A stretch of DNA of 64,000 nt, taken from positions 1 through 64,000 of the forward strand of contig JABLUY010000023.1 in the NCBI GenBank assembly GCA_013306675.1, written 5' to 3'. This document shows positions 17,861 to 28,606 of the stretch, piece after piece. Below the pieces are notes generated by a model that was not told the DNA's origin, did not search any database, and was given only the letters and a program-made list of their open reading frames with translations. Positions within the stretch are counted from its first letter, which is position 1, and the number at the start of each line of letters is the position of its first letter. Position numbers and translations under genes: made by a program. Origin of the DNA: Thraustochytrium sp. TN22 (taxonomy: Eukaryota; Sar; Bigyra; Thraustochytrida; Thraustochytriidae).

Positions 17861-18601
17861 CTGTGAGCGAGAGTGACTGACAGTGAGATCGACAGGGAGG
17901 GAGAGGACCGCCGGCCCGGCCAGCGGCCGCGGGCGCAGGCAGGAGCGGTCCGGCCGTGCGTGTAGCTGCCGCCGCCGCTCCCACCGCCACCGCTGCCTCC
18001 GCCGCCGCCGCCGCTGCCGCTGTCGCCGCCGCCGCCGTCGCCGCGTCCGCGCTTCTGGTTTGGAGGCGCGCCTCGAACGTCGTCTTTCGATCGAGCATCC
18101 TTGGCCGCACCCTGTGTTCCCCATCATCCCAGGCATCAGCGGCGGCGCTGTTCTGACCGTGAGCAAGCTGTCTGCGCGTCGCCGGTCTCGTCTCGATGCC
18201 TTTCGTGCTCCGAATCAGGCTGCCAGCTCTCGTCCTTGCTTTGCTGTGACTCCAAGTTCGAGCTCCAAGCGTCGGTCGCGTTCTCCACAATCTTTGGAGA
18301 AGCCATTCGAGTCATCGTCGTGGAAAGCGAGCATGGGGTGTGCACGCAATGCACGCAGGGCGACCTTGCGGACAAAGGCTCGGCATGAACGGCTCAGCGG
18401 GAAGGCCGCAGCCGCCCCTCGATGTATTTCCGCCTCCGCCTCCAAGTCTACCTCCACCTTCAACACCAGTGACAACAACACCAACAAGTGTCTGAGTCGT
18501 GCACGAGACCAGCTACCGCCGCCGCCGCCACCACGACGCGACCTCGGTGGTGCCGGCGCAGAACGGGGTCGTGCTCGTCTGGCCGCGCGGTAGCCACGAG
18601 G

Positions 18602-19516
18602 ATGGCGGACCTGGCCGCAGCCATCGGGGCGGAGGGCGCCGCAGCGGTGATCTGGCACTTCGAGGAGGACCTCAAGTTCGCCGTGCAGGCGCCCGGCGAG
18701 GAGTCGTCCACGGCGGCCGCCCCCGCCGCGAGCGCGAGCGACGGCAAGGAGGGCTCCCAGGACGACCAGGGCAAGGGCGATGCCGAGGACGGCCATGGAA
18801 AAGCCGGCGACGCTGGGCCGCAGGGAGACGCTGAGGCGGACGGCGGCGAAAAGGATGGCCTGGCCGCGACCGTGGTGGACGGCGTGCGCTGCGCAAACGC
18901 GGGCTGCGCATCGCGCGGCGAGGCCAAGAAGCAGCTGCGCTGCGGGCGCTGCGGAGCGTGCTACTGCTCGGCGGACTGCCAGCGCCTGAGCTGGCGCAAG
19001 GGGCACAAGCTCGAGTGCCCGCTCGTGGCAGCCGCGACCAAGGCTGACGGCCTTTCGCAGGAGCAGCGGCACCTCGTGGTCGAGGACGCCCTGCGCAGGG
19101 TGCGCATGTATCTGTGCCCGTACGCCGCCGGATTCTACATGGTACAGGGCAAGGGCTTTGTCTGGGTGCGCTCCAACGCCACCGTGCGCGAATGGATTTA
19201 TGAGGCGAGCCGCGACGCCGACGGCCGCCTGCTTCAGCGCCACTTGCGGCTTCAGTACCTGACGCTGGGGGAGTTTGACGGTCTCGCATTCGAGGACAAC
19301 TTTGAGCTCGCCGTGGCGCGCCCGCACCTCGAAGCCGCCATCGACGCCTGCGACCCACAGACCCAGGTCGTTGTCCTCATCCTCCTGCGCTGTGGCCTCT
19401 ACGCCTGCCTAACACTTCCCATGGTGCCAGAGATGCGCATCAGCAAGCAGCTCGCGGCAATGTACAACTACGTCGAGATGGAGGGCCCTCTGCAACTGAA
19501 CATTGACGAGGAATGA
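18602..19516 (+). CDS. MYND zinc-finger protein
   Basis: A 304-residue protein with one MYND-type zinc finger, a protein-interaction module. The metal ligands are visible in CANAGCASRG, LRCGRCGACYCSADCQRLSW and RKGHKLEC (about residues 96-138). An acidic Ala/Asp/Gly-rich N-terminal linker precedes it. The C-terminal part (LVVEDALRRVRMYLCPYAAG; FEDNFELAVARPHLEAAID) looks folded and resembles uncharacterised C-terminal regions of other protist MYND proteins. No SET domain is present. The chosen ATG (MADLAAAIGAEGAAAVIW) is the first that avoids an Arg/Thr-rich leader. Confidence 0.8.
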   Translation: MADLAAAIGAEGAAAVIWHFEEDLKFAVQAPGEESSTAAAPAASASDGKEGSQDDQGKGDAEDGHGKAGDAGPQGDAEADGGEKDGLAATVVDGVRCANAGCASRGEAKKQLRCGRCGACYCSADCQRLSWRKGHKLECPLVAAATKADGLSQEQRHLVVEDALRRVRMYLCPYAAGFYMVQGKGFVWVRSNATVREWIYEASRDADGRLLQRHLRLQYLTLGEFDGLAFEDNFELAVARPHLEAAIDACDPQTQVVVLILLRCGLYACLTLPMVPEMRISKQLAAMYNYVEMEGPLQLNIDEE

Positions 19517-19568
19517 TTTTCTTGATTGCTACTTGAAGCGCTTCATCCAGGGCGTGACACGTGCACCG

Positions 19569-19858
19569 GAGCGTCTTGCCGACGCGGAGCGTCTTGCCGA
19601 CGCGGAGCGTCTTGAGGTGGAGCGTCTTGACGTAGAGCGTCTTGACGTGGAGCGTCTTGACGTGGAGCGTCTTGACGTGGAGCGTCTTGACGTGGAGCGT
19701 CTTGACGTGGAGCGTCTTGACGTGGAGCGTCTTGACGTGGAGCGTCTTGACGTGGAGCGTCTTGACGTGGAGCGTCTTGACGTGGAGCGTCTTGACGTGG
19801 AGCGTCTTGACGTGGAGCGTCTTGACGTGGAGCGTCTTGACGTGGAGCGTCTTGACGC
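19569..19858. repeat. 15-bp coding-period minisatellite (GAGCGTCTTGACGTG)
   Basis: Two 18-bp units (GAGCGTCTTGCCGACGCG) pass into about seventeen nearly perfect 15-bp units. Because the period is a multiple of three, several frames on both strands stay open through it; this is an artefact rather than a gene. It starts 53 bp after the MYND stop codon. Each unit holds TGACGTGG, an ACGT-core sequence of the bZIP-site type. Confidence 0.95.
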
Positions 19859-20145
19859 GTGCTATCTGCACAAAGTGGCGCGTCACCGCCTCTCGGCACC
19901 TCGCCAATTCACCTTTTCCTACAGCATCCCGTAAGGACTCAGCTTCTCTTCACTCCCGAGCCACTGCTTGAGCGAGGGTGCCGAAGTGTGGCTCAAATGC
20001 GTGCCCTGCCAGTTGGGAAAAGGTGCCTTGCTTCAGAAAAAAGCGTCACAGAACAAGCTGCGTTTCGTGCAATTTGCACGCGTCAAGCTTGATTGCTTTT
20101 CTCCGCCTCCCGGCTGCAGCACTCTTGATCAAATGGGCATTACAT

Positions 20146-20153
20146 TATATAAA
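20146..20153 (+). promoter_or_regulatory. TATA-like element upstream of tRNA-Tyr copy c
   Basis: TATATAAA ends 54 bp before the tRNA 5' end, at nearly the same distance as TTTATAAA upstream of copy b. Confidence 0.5.
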
Positions 20154-20206
20154 TTCCTCGGCATGACCAATCGTTAACCTCCCATCTTCAAACGATGGAG
20201 GATTTC

Positions 20207-20294
20207 CTCGCTTTAGCTCAGTTGGTAGAGCGAGAGATTGTAGCGTTTCTCTATGAGTTTCTCTTGGTCGCTGGTTCGACTCCGGCAGGCGAGA
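20207..20294 (+). tRNA. tRNA-Tyr (GTA) with 15-nt intron, copy c
   Basis: The mature sequence is identical to the two copies near 12.3-12.9 kb (C1-G72, GTA anticodon, discriminator A). The intron is 15 nt rather than 13 and differs in sequence after its first five bases. A T10 run follows directly. Confidence 0.95.
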
Positions 20295-20297
20295 TGA

Positions 20298-20307
20298 TTT
20301 TTTTTTT
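20298..20307 (+). terminator. Pol III terminator of tRNA-Tyr copy c
   Basis: Ten consecutive T residues start 4 nt after the tRNA discriminator base. Copies a and b carry T7 and T8 runs at matching positions. Confidence 0.85.
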
Positions 20308-20483
20308 CAATTTCACTTTTTGCAGTGTCTCTCTGTCAGTTGACATGTGCGGGCTTGCCTTTTTTTTTTCTTTTTTGCTCCTGTCACGGCCTCAGGCTCT
20401 GGGATTGGTCATTCTGTCGAAAATGTGGTTTTGATCGAAATTGTATGTTACCTGGTGTACAGAAGGGGGTTCACGGCGGAACG

Positions 20484-23150
20484 TCAGCTGGTGGTGAGCA
20501 TGGGGTCGAACGGCAAGGTGCAGAGGTAGGGGCCGAGCAAAGAGCAGGCGTCGGTGAGACGCTTGATCTGCGAGCGGTAAGCGCGGATCTGCTTGGACTG
20601 GACGTGAAAGCGTACTGCTTTGTGATCGTCGCGGTGCTGACTTTGAGCGGCGTGGTTGTGCGCGTGGTTGAAGCGGCGCAGCTTGGAGTTGGCCTTGGCA
20701 CCAGGCTCGTCCTCCTCCTCTTCGGCCTTCTTGGCGTCATGCTCGCGCACGTCGTCGCGCTCGTGACCAAGAGGGCTGTCAGGGCTTCCCTGGCTCTCCG
20801 AGGAGGGCGACTCGACACGAGGGCTTGCTGCCTGCGACTGGATGCTGCAGCGGCGGTGGAAGGGGAGCCCGAAGCGCTCCGAGACCTCGAGCGCACCCTG
20901 CAACTCAACGATGGTCTGCTTGTAGCGCTCCAGGTGGTTGGGGAAGAAGTGGTACACGGCTCTGGTCTTGCAAATCTGGAGCATGGCGCGCGACTGCCAC
21001 GGCGTATCGCCGCAGGTCAGGTACGCCACCGACGTGTTGGTCATGAGCGCGGTCACGAGCGCGTCCGCGGCCTCCTCGGCAAGGTCCTCGTCCTGCGAGC
21101 TCTCGATGCTGCGTCGGGTCAGTCGGCCGGCCAATTTGTCGCAGGAAGTATGAACACAGGGGCGAAACGTACTCGAGATCGGTGAGACCCTTGTTGACCG
21201 TGATGGCGTCCGCAAGCGCCATGGCGGCGTCGTCGTCCAGGGCACAGCCATTGAGACTGTGGGTGCAGGCAATGCGCGCCTTTTTTGTCAGTTTTCTCCT
21301 GGGTCCAGCACTGAAATGCCGCAGGCGGTGCAGCTGCGCGTGCATGGCAGGCCAAGCCAAGCCAAGCCAAGCCAAGCCAAGCCAGAAACGTACTCGAGGC
21401 GCTTGAGCGTGCTGTTGGCGTGCAGGGCGCCGGCCAGCGCCTGGACGCCGCTGGAGTTGATGCCCGTGCCGGAGAGCCTGTGTGCAAAAGGTCGTCAGCA
21501 GTCAGTCGTTGCCTCCCTACTTGTGGGCGCCGCCCGCGTACGCGCGAGAAGCGAGAAGCGAGGACACGAGGCATGAACGTACAGAAGCTCGAGGAGCGTC
21601 GTGTTGGTCTGGAGCACGGAGGCAAAGGCCACGGCGCCCTCGTCGCCGAGGGGGTTGTCAAAGAGGTCGAGGTGCGTGAGCGTGGAGTTGGCGCGGAGTG
21701 CGAGCGCGAGTGCGACGGCGCCGCGCGCGTCAATCTCCGCGGAGCTGAGGTCAAGCGTGGTGAGCGTATCGTTGGTGCGCAGCGCATCGGCGAGGACGGT
21801 GACGCCCTCGCTGCCGAGCTCGTTATCGGCGAGCTCGAGCGATTGCACCGTCTTGTTGTGGCGCAGCGCCTCGGCGAGCACACGCATATCGGAGGAGTCG
21901 AGCAGGTTGTTGCGCAGCGAGAGGTTGCGCAGCGAAGTGGTGGTCCGAAGCGCCTGCGCGAGCGCCTGTGCGCCCTGCGCGGCGAGCGTGACGGCCCAGA
22001 GGCGAAGACCGCGGAGCGTGGTGTTTTTCTCGAGCGCCTTGGCGAGCGCCTCGACGGAGTCAGCGCCAACCTCGTTGAGCTCAAAGGCGCAGTCGAGCAG
22101 GGCGTGGTTCTCCTGGAAGGCGGCGGCAAGCGCGCAGGCGCCGCGGTCGCCGATGGCGTTGGAGCGATAGCAAAAGTCGGAAAGCTTGTCGTTGACCTTG
22201 AGCGCCTCGGCGAGCGCCTCCATGCCGGCCGGGCCAATGGCGTTGTTGACGAGGTTGAACCAGGTCAGCGTGCGATTCTCGTGGAGTGCGGCGGCGAGCG
22301 CCTCCGCGCCGGCGTCGTCAATCTCATTCCCGTAGAGATCGAGCTTCCAGAGACGGGTGCCGGGCGCCGCCAGCATCTCCTCGGCGATGGCCGCGGCGCC
22401 CTCGGACTGGATGCCGTTGGCCGTCAAGTCCAGCACGCGCAGAAAGCGGAGGTTGCCGTGCGCCAGCGCGCGCGCGCCCTCTGGGCCCACGCTGTTGTCG
22501 GCCAGGTCCAGGTCGCGCAGGTGGACGGCGGCGGCCAGCGCGCGGGCGCCCTCGGGACCGATGCTGTTGTTGGCGAGGCCGAGGCGCTGCAGCGTCGTGT
22601 TGCCGCCCGCGGCGGCGCCCTCGGCGGCAGGACGCAGCGCCTCGGCCAGCGCCTCGGTGCCCTCGCACTTGAGCTTGTTGTCGGCCAGCTCAAGCTGCCG
22701 CAGCGTCGAGTTGCGCGCGAGCGCGTCCGCCAGCAGGCGCACGTCGGCCAGCCGCAAACGCGTGGCGGCCAGGTTGAGCCGCGTCAGCGGCAAGCTGGGG
22801 TGAGGGGCCAAGAAGGCGCCGTCGTTGCCGGTCAGGTCGAGCTCGCGCAGCGTTCGGTTGGACATGAGCGCCTCAAGCAGCGCCTGCGCGCCGCCCGCGC
22901 CGATGGCGTTGCGCCCGAGATCCAAGCGCTCCAGGGTAGCGTTGCGCTCCAGGGCGGTGGCCAGGGCCACTGCGCCGGCAAGCCGCACGCCCTTGTCGCG
23001 CAGCCCCAGTTCCACGAGCGTCCGGTTCGTGGCCAGCTGCTCCGCGAAGGCCTCCACGCTAACGCCGAGCGTCTGCTCCCAGACCTCGAGAGAGGTCACC
23101 GGAGCGCGCATCCCATACTCCACCACGTCGCTCATGGAGTGGAAGAGCAT
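20484..23150 (-). CDS. Ribonuclease-inhibitor-type LRR protein, four exons
   Basis: Exons 21583..23150, 21394..21477, 21173..21256 and 20484..21108 join into 786 residues. Introns are all phase 2 with GTACGT donors and CAG acceptors. The joins restore the LRR consensus (…TLLELLLSGTGINSSG and STLKRLDLNGCALDDD), and the total length is divisible by three. The protein is built from about 19-20 LRRs of 28 residues (for example TLERLDLGRNAIGAGGAQAL), the NLRC3/RI class. Exons 2 and 3 encode exactly one repeat each (84 nt), while exon 1 holds about 17 fused repeats. The tail (HFFPNHLERYKQTIVELQGA, then Ser/Glu-rich) is unknown. No NACHT, signal peptide or membrane span is seen. It is likely cytosolic; partner unknown. 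Confidence 0.85.
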
Positions 23151-23162
23151 CCTGACTATGGC

Positions 23163-23253
23163 CTAGTCTGTAGCCTAGCCTGTAGCCCAGCCTGTAGCCC
23201 AGATTGTAGCCCAGTCTGTGGCCCAGCCTGTGGCCCAGCCAGTGTAGCCCAGC
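23163..23253. repeat. 12-bp imperfect repeat (AGCCTGTAGCCC)
   Basis: Seven or so imperfect copies of a dodecamer lie immediately 5' of the LRR gene start codon, in its promoter or 5' UTR. Confidence 0.85.
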
Positions 23254-23936
23254 TTGCGCTTGTATGCTTGCTTGGAGTGCGCCTGCTCACTCCTTACCTC
23301 GCCTCGCCTCGCCTCTCGTCCGCGGACTGGGCGCCCGGGCCGGTGGCCGGGCGCGTGCGGTGGTGGCGTCCGCGGCCAGATGAACGCGAAGCGGGCTCTG
23401 CTCTGCCCGCGCTGCCCAGTGGAGTCCGCTTGGAGCAGGCAATGCCCGGCGTCGGCGGGACGGAGGCGAGCGGAGGCGGGCCTGCAGCGCCTTTTCCCTC
23501 CGCGTGGGAGCTTCGACCTCCCGACGGGCCGACGCGAGCCTCGCACGCCGCCGCCGCCGCCGCCCACCACCCCTCCGCCGCCGCCGCCGCCCGCCGCCGC
23601 CGCCGCCCGCCGCCTGCCCGCCCGCGCGCGCCCGCCGCCGCGCCGCGCACGGGGTCTGCGCCCGCTCAGCTCGGCTCGGCTCGGCTCGGCTCGCGCGGCG
23701 CGGCTCGCCGCGGCGGAGAAGAAAGCGCCGTGGAAGTCGCGAGGCGGCCAGCGAACGAAGCTTGCTAGCTCGCTCGCTAGCTAGCTCGCTCGCTCGAGCT
23801 GGCCTGGCCAATCTACTTCCTGGCGGCGCTAGCCTGGCCAATCTACTTCCTGGCGGCGCTGCTCCTGCTGGCGAACGAGGCTAGCTAGCTAGCTAGCTAG
23901 CTAGAGCGAGCCTGGCAACCTACTTCGTGGCGGCGC

Positions 23937-23984
<48 letters not shown>

Positions 23985-25600
23985 AGCTCCCGGGCCCGGG
24001 CCTTCTGGCCGCCGGCGATCGCGCTCTAGGCTGGCCGGCTGGAGAAGAGCTTGAAAAGTTGCTGCTGCAGGTGCCCGACCAGCTCGGTCACTGCAAGCCA
24101 AGCGTGCTTGACTCCAAGTCCGCACCCCGGCGCGGCGCAGCGCGGCGCGGCGCGGCGCGGCGCGGCGCGAGGCTGGCCAAGGCCGCCGACCACGGCGAGC
24201 GATGCAGGTTTGCTTCTGCTTGCGCTTCCAAAGCTAGGGAGCTCGGTCGCTCGGTCGCTCGCGCCGCTCGCTCGCTCGCGCCGACGTGCTCGCCTCGCTC
24301 CCAGGATGCGCGCCAGCCTGATCCCCGCCGAGGCCGCCGAGCGCCGCCGAGCGGTGGACCGGCGTCCAGTGCCCTGACTGTGAGTGCCGAGGCTGCGAGC
24401 TGCGAGCTGTCGCGCCTTGCCCTGCCAGCTTTCCTTCATGCAACCAATCCACCTCCGCCGCGGCCAGATCTGATCTGCGCCGCGTCGGTCGCGCCGCAGA
24501 CAGAGTCCGCCGCGCTCGCCGGGCCCGAGGCGCTGCAGCCTGGCCGCCTCTGATCAAGCGTCCAGGTCGATGTCCTGGACCACCTCGCAGCCAGGCCAGG
24601 CCAGACGGAGCCCGATGAGCTGATCCGATCCGACCGGGACCGGGCACGCAACCTGGCTCAAACCGTGGCACGCGGAGCGGCGAAACTTGAAGGGCAGGCC
24701 GGCGCTCGCAGGGGCGTACGCCGCCACGTCCCAGGTCGCTGGCGCGAGGCCGAAGGCCCGAAGAAGGAAGTCTGCATTCGCCCTCACTGTCAGACAGTGT
24801 CAGTCAGTTGACGAGAAAGGCAGCCTGAGGAAGGCCGCGCCGCTCCTCCCTGCCCTGCGGCGGCTCCAGCGCAGCCGACGTGCGGACTGCGTACGAGCGC
24901 GGCCAGCTCCACGGCGGCGCCATCGCGAGGCCGCACGGCGCGCGTCGTGGCGAAGCTCTTCGGAAGCTGAGAAAGTACCAAGGCCGCAAGCGGCGCAAGC
25001 CGTGCACGGCGAGCACGTGCAATGCCAGGCAAGTGCGCCAAGTAGCAGTGTAAGTAACTTAGCAAGTACCACCGCCCGGCGCCTGGAAGTAACTAACCTG
25101 GAAAGGCTGGAAGGATGTAAGCTACGCACAGACGGGCTGCGCAGAAAGGAGCGCCGCTGCGGCAGCGCCGCAGCCGGTTGGCCGTGAGCAGCTCCGCCGA
25201 GAGGCTTGCCAGCTGCGCGTGCACGGCACGGAGCGAAGGAAGGAAGGCTGGACCGCGTGGCGGTGATGGCCCGGTGGTCCCAGGAGGTCATCAATCCTGT
25301 GGAGCCTGGAGTCGAAAGGGCAGTTGGTGAGCAACGCAGCGGCACGCGGATCCGATCGATCGAGTCCGGCTTGGTTGGCTATAACGGCCTGCGATGACTG
25401 GACCCATGGCGATGGCGTTCCTGCGGCTAAACGTTAATGACTAAGCTTTACGAAGCAGACGATGCGAAACTCGGCTCGAGGCTCGCGCTGGCCGTGTGGT
25501 CGCGCAACACCCACCGAATTGCAGACCGTGATGTAACAGCGGTAGTAAGTAGTGCCGCCTGACAGCCAAAAAGGATGAACTTCCGGTGTTTTTTATTTAA
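23254..25600. other. Gene-poor low-complexity region
   Basis: Contains GGCTC pentamers (about 23667-23695), CTAG/CTCG runs (about 23762-23800 and 23880-23905), a CGTGCT hexamer array (about 23938-23985), GGCGC runs (about 24128-24165) and two near-identical 28-bp direct copies around 23806-23860. Apart from a weak minus-strand frame at 24554-24787, no gene is supported. Confidence 0.6.
24554..24787 (-). CDS. Weak hypothetical ORF, possibly a terminal exon
   Basis: 77 codons with less biased composition than the surroundings (MRANADFLLRAFGLAPATWD; PVGSDQLIGLRLAWPGCEVV). No family recognised, and there is no supporting partner exon that I can prove. It could be chance. Confidence 0.2.
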   Translation of the reverse strand: MRANADFLLRAFGLAPATWDVAAYAPASAGLPFKFRRSACHGLSQVACPVPVGSDQLIGLRLAWPGCEVVQDIDLDA

Positions 25601-27526
25601 TAGGCCATCTCCCCCTCAAGTGGTCCAAAACAGGCCTCAGAATGGGCGGGTCCTTGCATACATCGACTCTTGTGCGAAACGTCTCGGCTCATCCGGGCGT
25701 GCGGGGGGCAGAGGACACGGAGGAGGCCCTCTGGCGCCTTCTTCCTCGGTCGACGGCGGCATGGTCGGCGAGAACGAGGCCTCCAAAGTCGCCTCTCGCA
25801 GAAGCGGCTGGAGGCGACGGAGAGCTGCGACAGGCCACGCCAGACCGTGGGGAGCCTCGGGCAGGCCCCGGGCACCTTCTAGAGCCTTGCTTGATGGCTG
25901 GAAAGCGCGGGAAGAGAGCGTTGAGTGTCGATCCGGGCGATGGCGCGATGAGATGCGGATGCGACGGGGAGGTGGAGACCGACACAGAGGGCCGCGGCGC
26001 GGTCAAGGCGGCTCCAAGCGGTAAGAACGTGCGCCAGCTCACGCTGCGCGCAGCTCCGAGGCTTCCTAGCCTCAAGGACATGGTGCATGCTCGTGGAGAA
26101 GTGAGACGTTCATGGGACAATCGTGTTCTGTCAGGTGGCGACCTGGTGCCTGTTCCTAGCAGCGTCGAGGCGTTCTTGAGCCGCGAGTCGGTCATGCTCT
26201 TGCTGTTCACGCCGATGAGGTCGGCGAAGATCGCTCTGATCTGTCTCTGTGCTCCCTGCCCACGTGCAGTGGTCCTCGTACAGGATGCTCTCGGGTCTGC
26301 TTGTGGACCAGGACGGGCGACTCGACCATCTCACCTGGTCAGGCGCGCACGTCTCTCGCACCCCAGACCATGGTGCCGACATTCTCTGCCACCAGCATGA
26401 AGCGGGCGGCGACGCGTGCGTCTTTGTCGAAGCTCTCCAGCCTGCGCTCAACCGTGGCAAGGACCTCGCCATTAGCGCACGCGAGGTTGTGATGTTGCGC
26501 CTTTGGCCGAGTCTTCCCGCTAAGGATGACCTCTCTTGCCTTGCGCAAGTCCTCCGGCGTCTTCCTTAGGACACCTTTCACGAGCAACGCCCGCTCGGTA
26601 CGGCCTTGACTTGAGCGTTTCGAGGCTGCCTGGTGACCGTGGTTGCCACCTCGATCAGGCTGCACAGCTCGCGGGACTTCTCGCCGACGCCAGTGAGCCT
26701 CTGGCCAGCAAGCGGCTGAATGATGCCCGTCTTGCCAGGATACATGAGCTCCGTCATTCGCACGGTCGCGGCCAAGACGTCGCTGACCACCGCTCGCACC
26801 CGTGAGTGGTCCTCCGGCAGCTCTCCCTCCTCACGGTCCTTCTTGCTGGGCGGCTTCTTGCGAAAGCTCTCTCCAAACCCAAAGGCTGCAAGAAGGTCCG
26901 GAATGTCCTTGATGAGACGATCGTCCTTGCCCCTCTCCTTCGCATTGTCCTCCAGCTCCACGCTCGGCGCCGCGTCTGCCCTGATCGCCTGTGAAGCCTC
27001 GAGCGCTGCGCCACGATGACGCTTCGCCCGCGGTGGCAATTGCAGGATCTTGCGCTTGCCAGGCTATCCACCAGGCTTGCGCCCGCCTCTATAATGCAGC
27101 GTGCCACCGCTGTCGTCGCCCTTGCTCGCGCCGTCCCGCGCCTCGTCGTTGCCCTTGTCCCCGCCTTCACATGCTGATGGAGATGAGCCATCCTTGGTGG
27201 GGCGCCCCGCCTCCTAGAGCGCAGCCCAGCGCCTGTTTCGCCGTCTGCAAGCTCCCAGGGGAGCCCCTAGCGCCTCCAGCGCGTGGCGCCGCCGTCGCGC
27301 GCCTCTAATCCGGCCTGCTCGACACCGTGCTCGAGCCCGTCACCAGCATGCTCAAGTCGCTCGTTCTCAACGACCAAGCCAGCTACGTCCAAGCCACTTG
27401 GTGGGCGAAACCCTGGCCGGGTCGGCTTCCCTACGCACGCCCAGGCGAGCAGAAAGCCATCGCACGAGAATCGATAATTCGATTTTCCGCCCGTTTTGGT
27501 GGTACACTTAAGGGTGAGATGGCCTA
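25601..27526. mobile_element. DNA element with ~35-bp inverted repeats between TTAA sites
   Basis: The left end TAGGCCATCTCCCCCTCAAG and the right end (minus strand) TAGGCCATCTCACCCTTAAG match, with the similarity continuing to CCAAAAC about 35 bp in. Each end abuts TTAA (25597-25600 and 27527-27530), the target duplication of piggyBac-type transposons. Length is 1926 bp. The interior has coding-like minus-strand sequence in more than one frame (for example KTPEDLRKAREVILSGKT; LIKDIPDLLAAFGFGESF), but no transposase motif that I can recognise. It is a non-autonomous or decayed copy. The ends and TTAA are directly seen; the piggyBac assignment is inferred from TTAA alone. Confidence 0.75.
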
Positions 27527-27580
27527 TTAAAAAAAAGCAAGGAGGAGGAGGAGGTGACTGGCACCGTGACTGGCAGCGAA

Positions 27581-28606
27581 CTACAGAGTCACAGGCGCCA
27601 AATTGTGTTTGGCACGGTACCAGCGGGTCGTGGCGCGAAGAGCCTCATCCTCTGGAGTAACGCGGTAGTCAGGAAAGCGAGCGTAGAACTCGGAGGAGTC
27701 CACAGTGTAGTCGCTCCGCCACATGTAAAGCATCTCCTTCATGCCGTCAACGTTCTCGATGAAGAGGGAGAGCACCCTCATGAGGATGCCGTCGAGCTTG
27801 AGGTAGCGCGGCTTGGAGTCATCGAGGCCGTTGGAGCGAAGAATGAGGCGCAACCAGTCGTACATGGTCTTGTCGGGCTGCGTGGGCGCGTGCCAGGCAC
27901 GACCCCAGGTGTCCGGGTTCTCGGCAAGTAGCACGAGAGCGCGGCTGGCGTCCGGCACATAGGTCTGCGCATGCAGCTTGTTCGGGTCGCTCGGGACGGT
28001 TGCGCGCTTCCCGGCGAGGATGTCGTCATACATCATCCCGATGCTGCTCCAGTAAACGCGCGGACCGAAGAAGTCAGTGACACGCAGGAGCACCGCCTTG
28101 ATCTCGCCGGCTTCGCAAGCACCCAGGATCCGGCGCGTCATGGCAGCGCGAATGTTCGGCTTGGACTGGTCCCCGTCCGGCACCAGGTCTGTGTCCGATT
28201 CGCGAAGGGGCACGCGCTGCATGCCTGGCGCCCCGAAGGCGTAGAAGTTGTCGGCGAGGACGAGAGGGACCCCTGTGGCGCGGCACGCGTCGATCATGCG
28301 ATCAGAAGCCTTTTTCCACGAGGGTGCCCAGTACCGCTTGTGGTATCGCTTGAAACCGAGGCAGCAGAAGAGCACCTCGGGGTTTTCCTCCTGCAAAAGC
28401 TTGGTCAGATCCTCCGGCTCACCGTCCACCAGGTCAAGGGACGCCACACGGATGCTGGTCTTCTCGCTGTTCTCCGGTAGTCCGCTCATCGTGGTCCCGC
28501 GGGTCGTCACCACCACCGTGCGCGCCTTTTCCGACGTCATGAGGACGTCCACTAGCGCCCGGCCTACAGCGCCACTCGCCCCTACGATGACGACCTTGTC
28601 CCACAT
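27581..28606 (-). CDS. NAD(P)-dependent epimerase/dehydratase-like (extended SDR)
   Basis: 341 residues. An N-terminal Rossmann fold is marked by VVIVGASGAVGRALVDVL (GxxGxxG). Then follow LADNFYAFGAPG, a Pro/Glu segment (VPLRESDTDLVPDGDQSK) and IRAAMTRRILGACEAGEIKA, the layout seen in bacterial and protist atypical NAD-dependent epimerases, with VLLRVTDFFGPRV after it. No canonical YxxxK dyad is obvious, so the reaction is unknown. The start MWDKVVIVGASG is typical for the family. An inverted copy of the last codons and 3' flank lies at 29217-29337, and the TTAA-flanked element ends 54 bp past the stop. Confidence 0.8.
   Translation of the reverse strand: MWDKVVIVGASGAVGRALVDVLMTSEKARTVVVTTRGTTMSGLPENSEKTSIRVASLDLVDGEPEDLTKLLQEENPEVLFCCLGFKRYHKRYWAPSWKKASDRMIDACRATGVPLVLADNFYAFGAPGMQRVPLRESDTDLVPDGDQSKPNIRAAMTRRILGACEAGEIKAVLLRVTDFFGPRVYWSSIGMMYDDILAGKRATVPSDPNKLHAQTYVPDASRALVLLAENPDTWGRAWHAPTQPDKTMYDWLRLILRSNGLDDSKPRYLKLDGILMRVLSLFIENVDGMKEMLYMWRSDYTVDSSEFYARFPDYRVTPEDEALRATTRWYRAKHNLAPVTL

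Noticed and set aside
19503-19971. Several long open frames in both directions through the minisatellite
   Set aside because: Repeat period 15 keeps every stop-free frame open; identical decapeptide-like repeats are an artefact.
21420-23768. 782-codon plus-strand frame opposite the LRR gene
   Set aside because: Exact antisense shadow of repetitive GC-rich LRR coding sequence; Arg/Gly/Val-rich with no family signal, while the minus strand gives clear LRRs with splice support.
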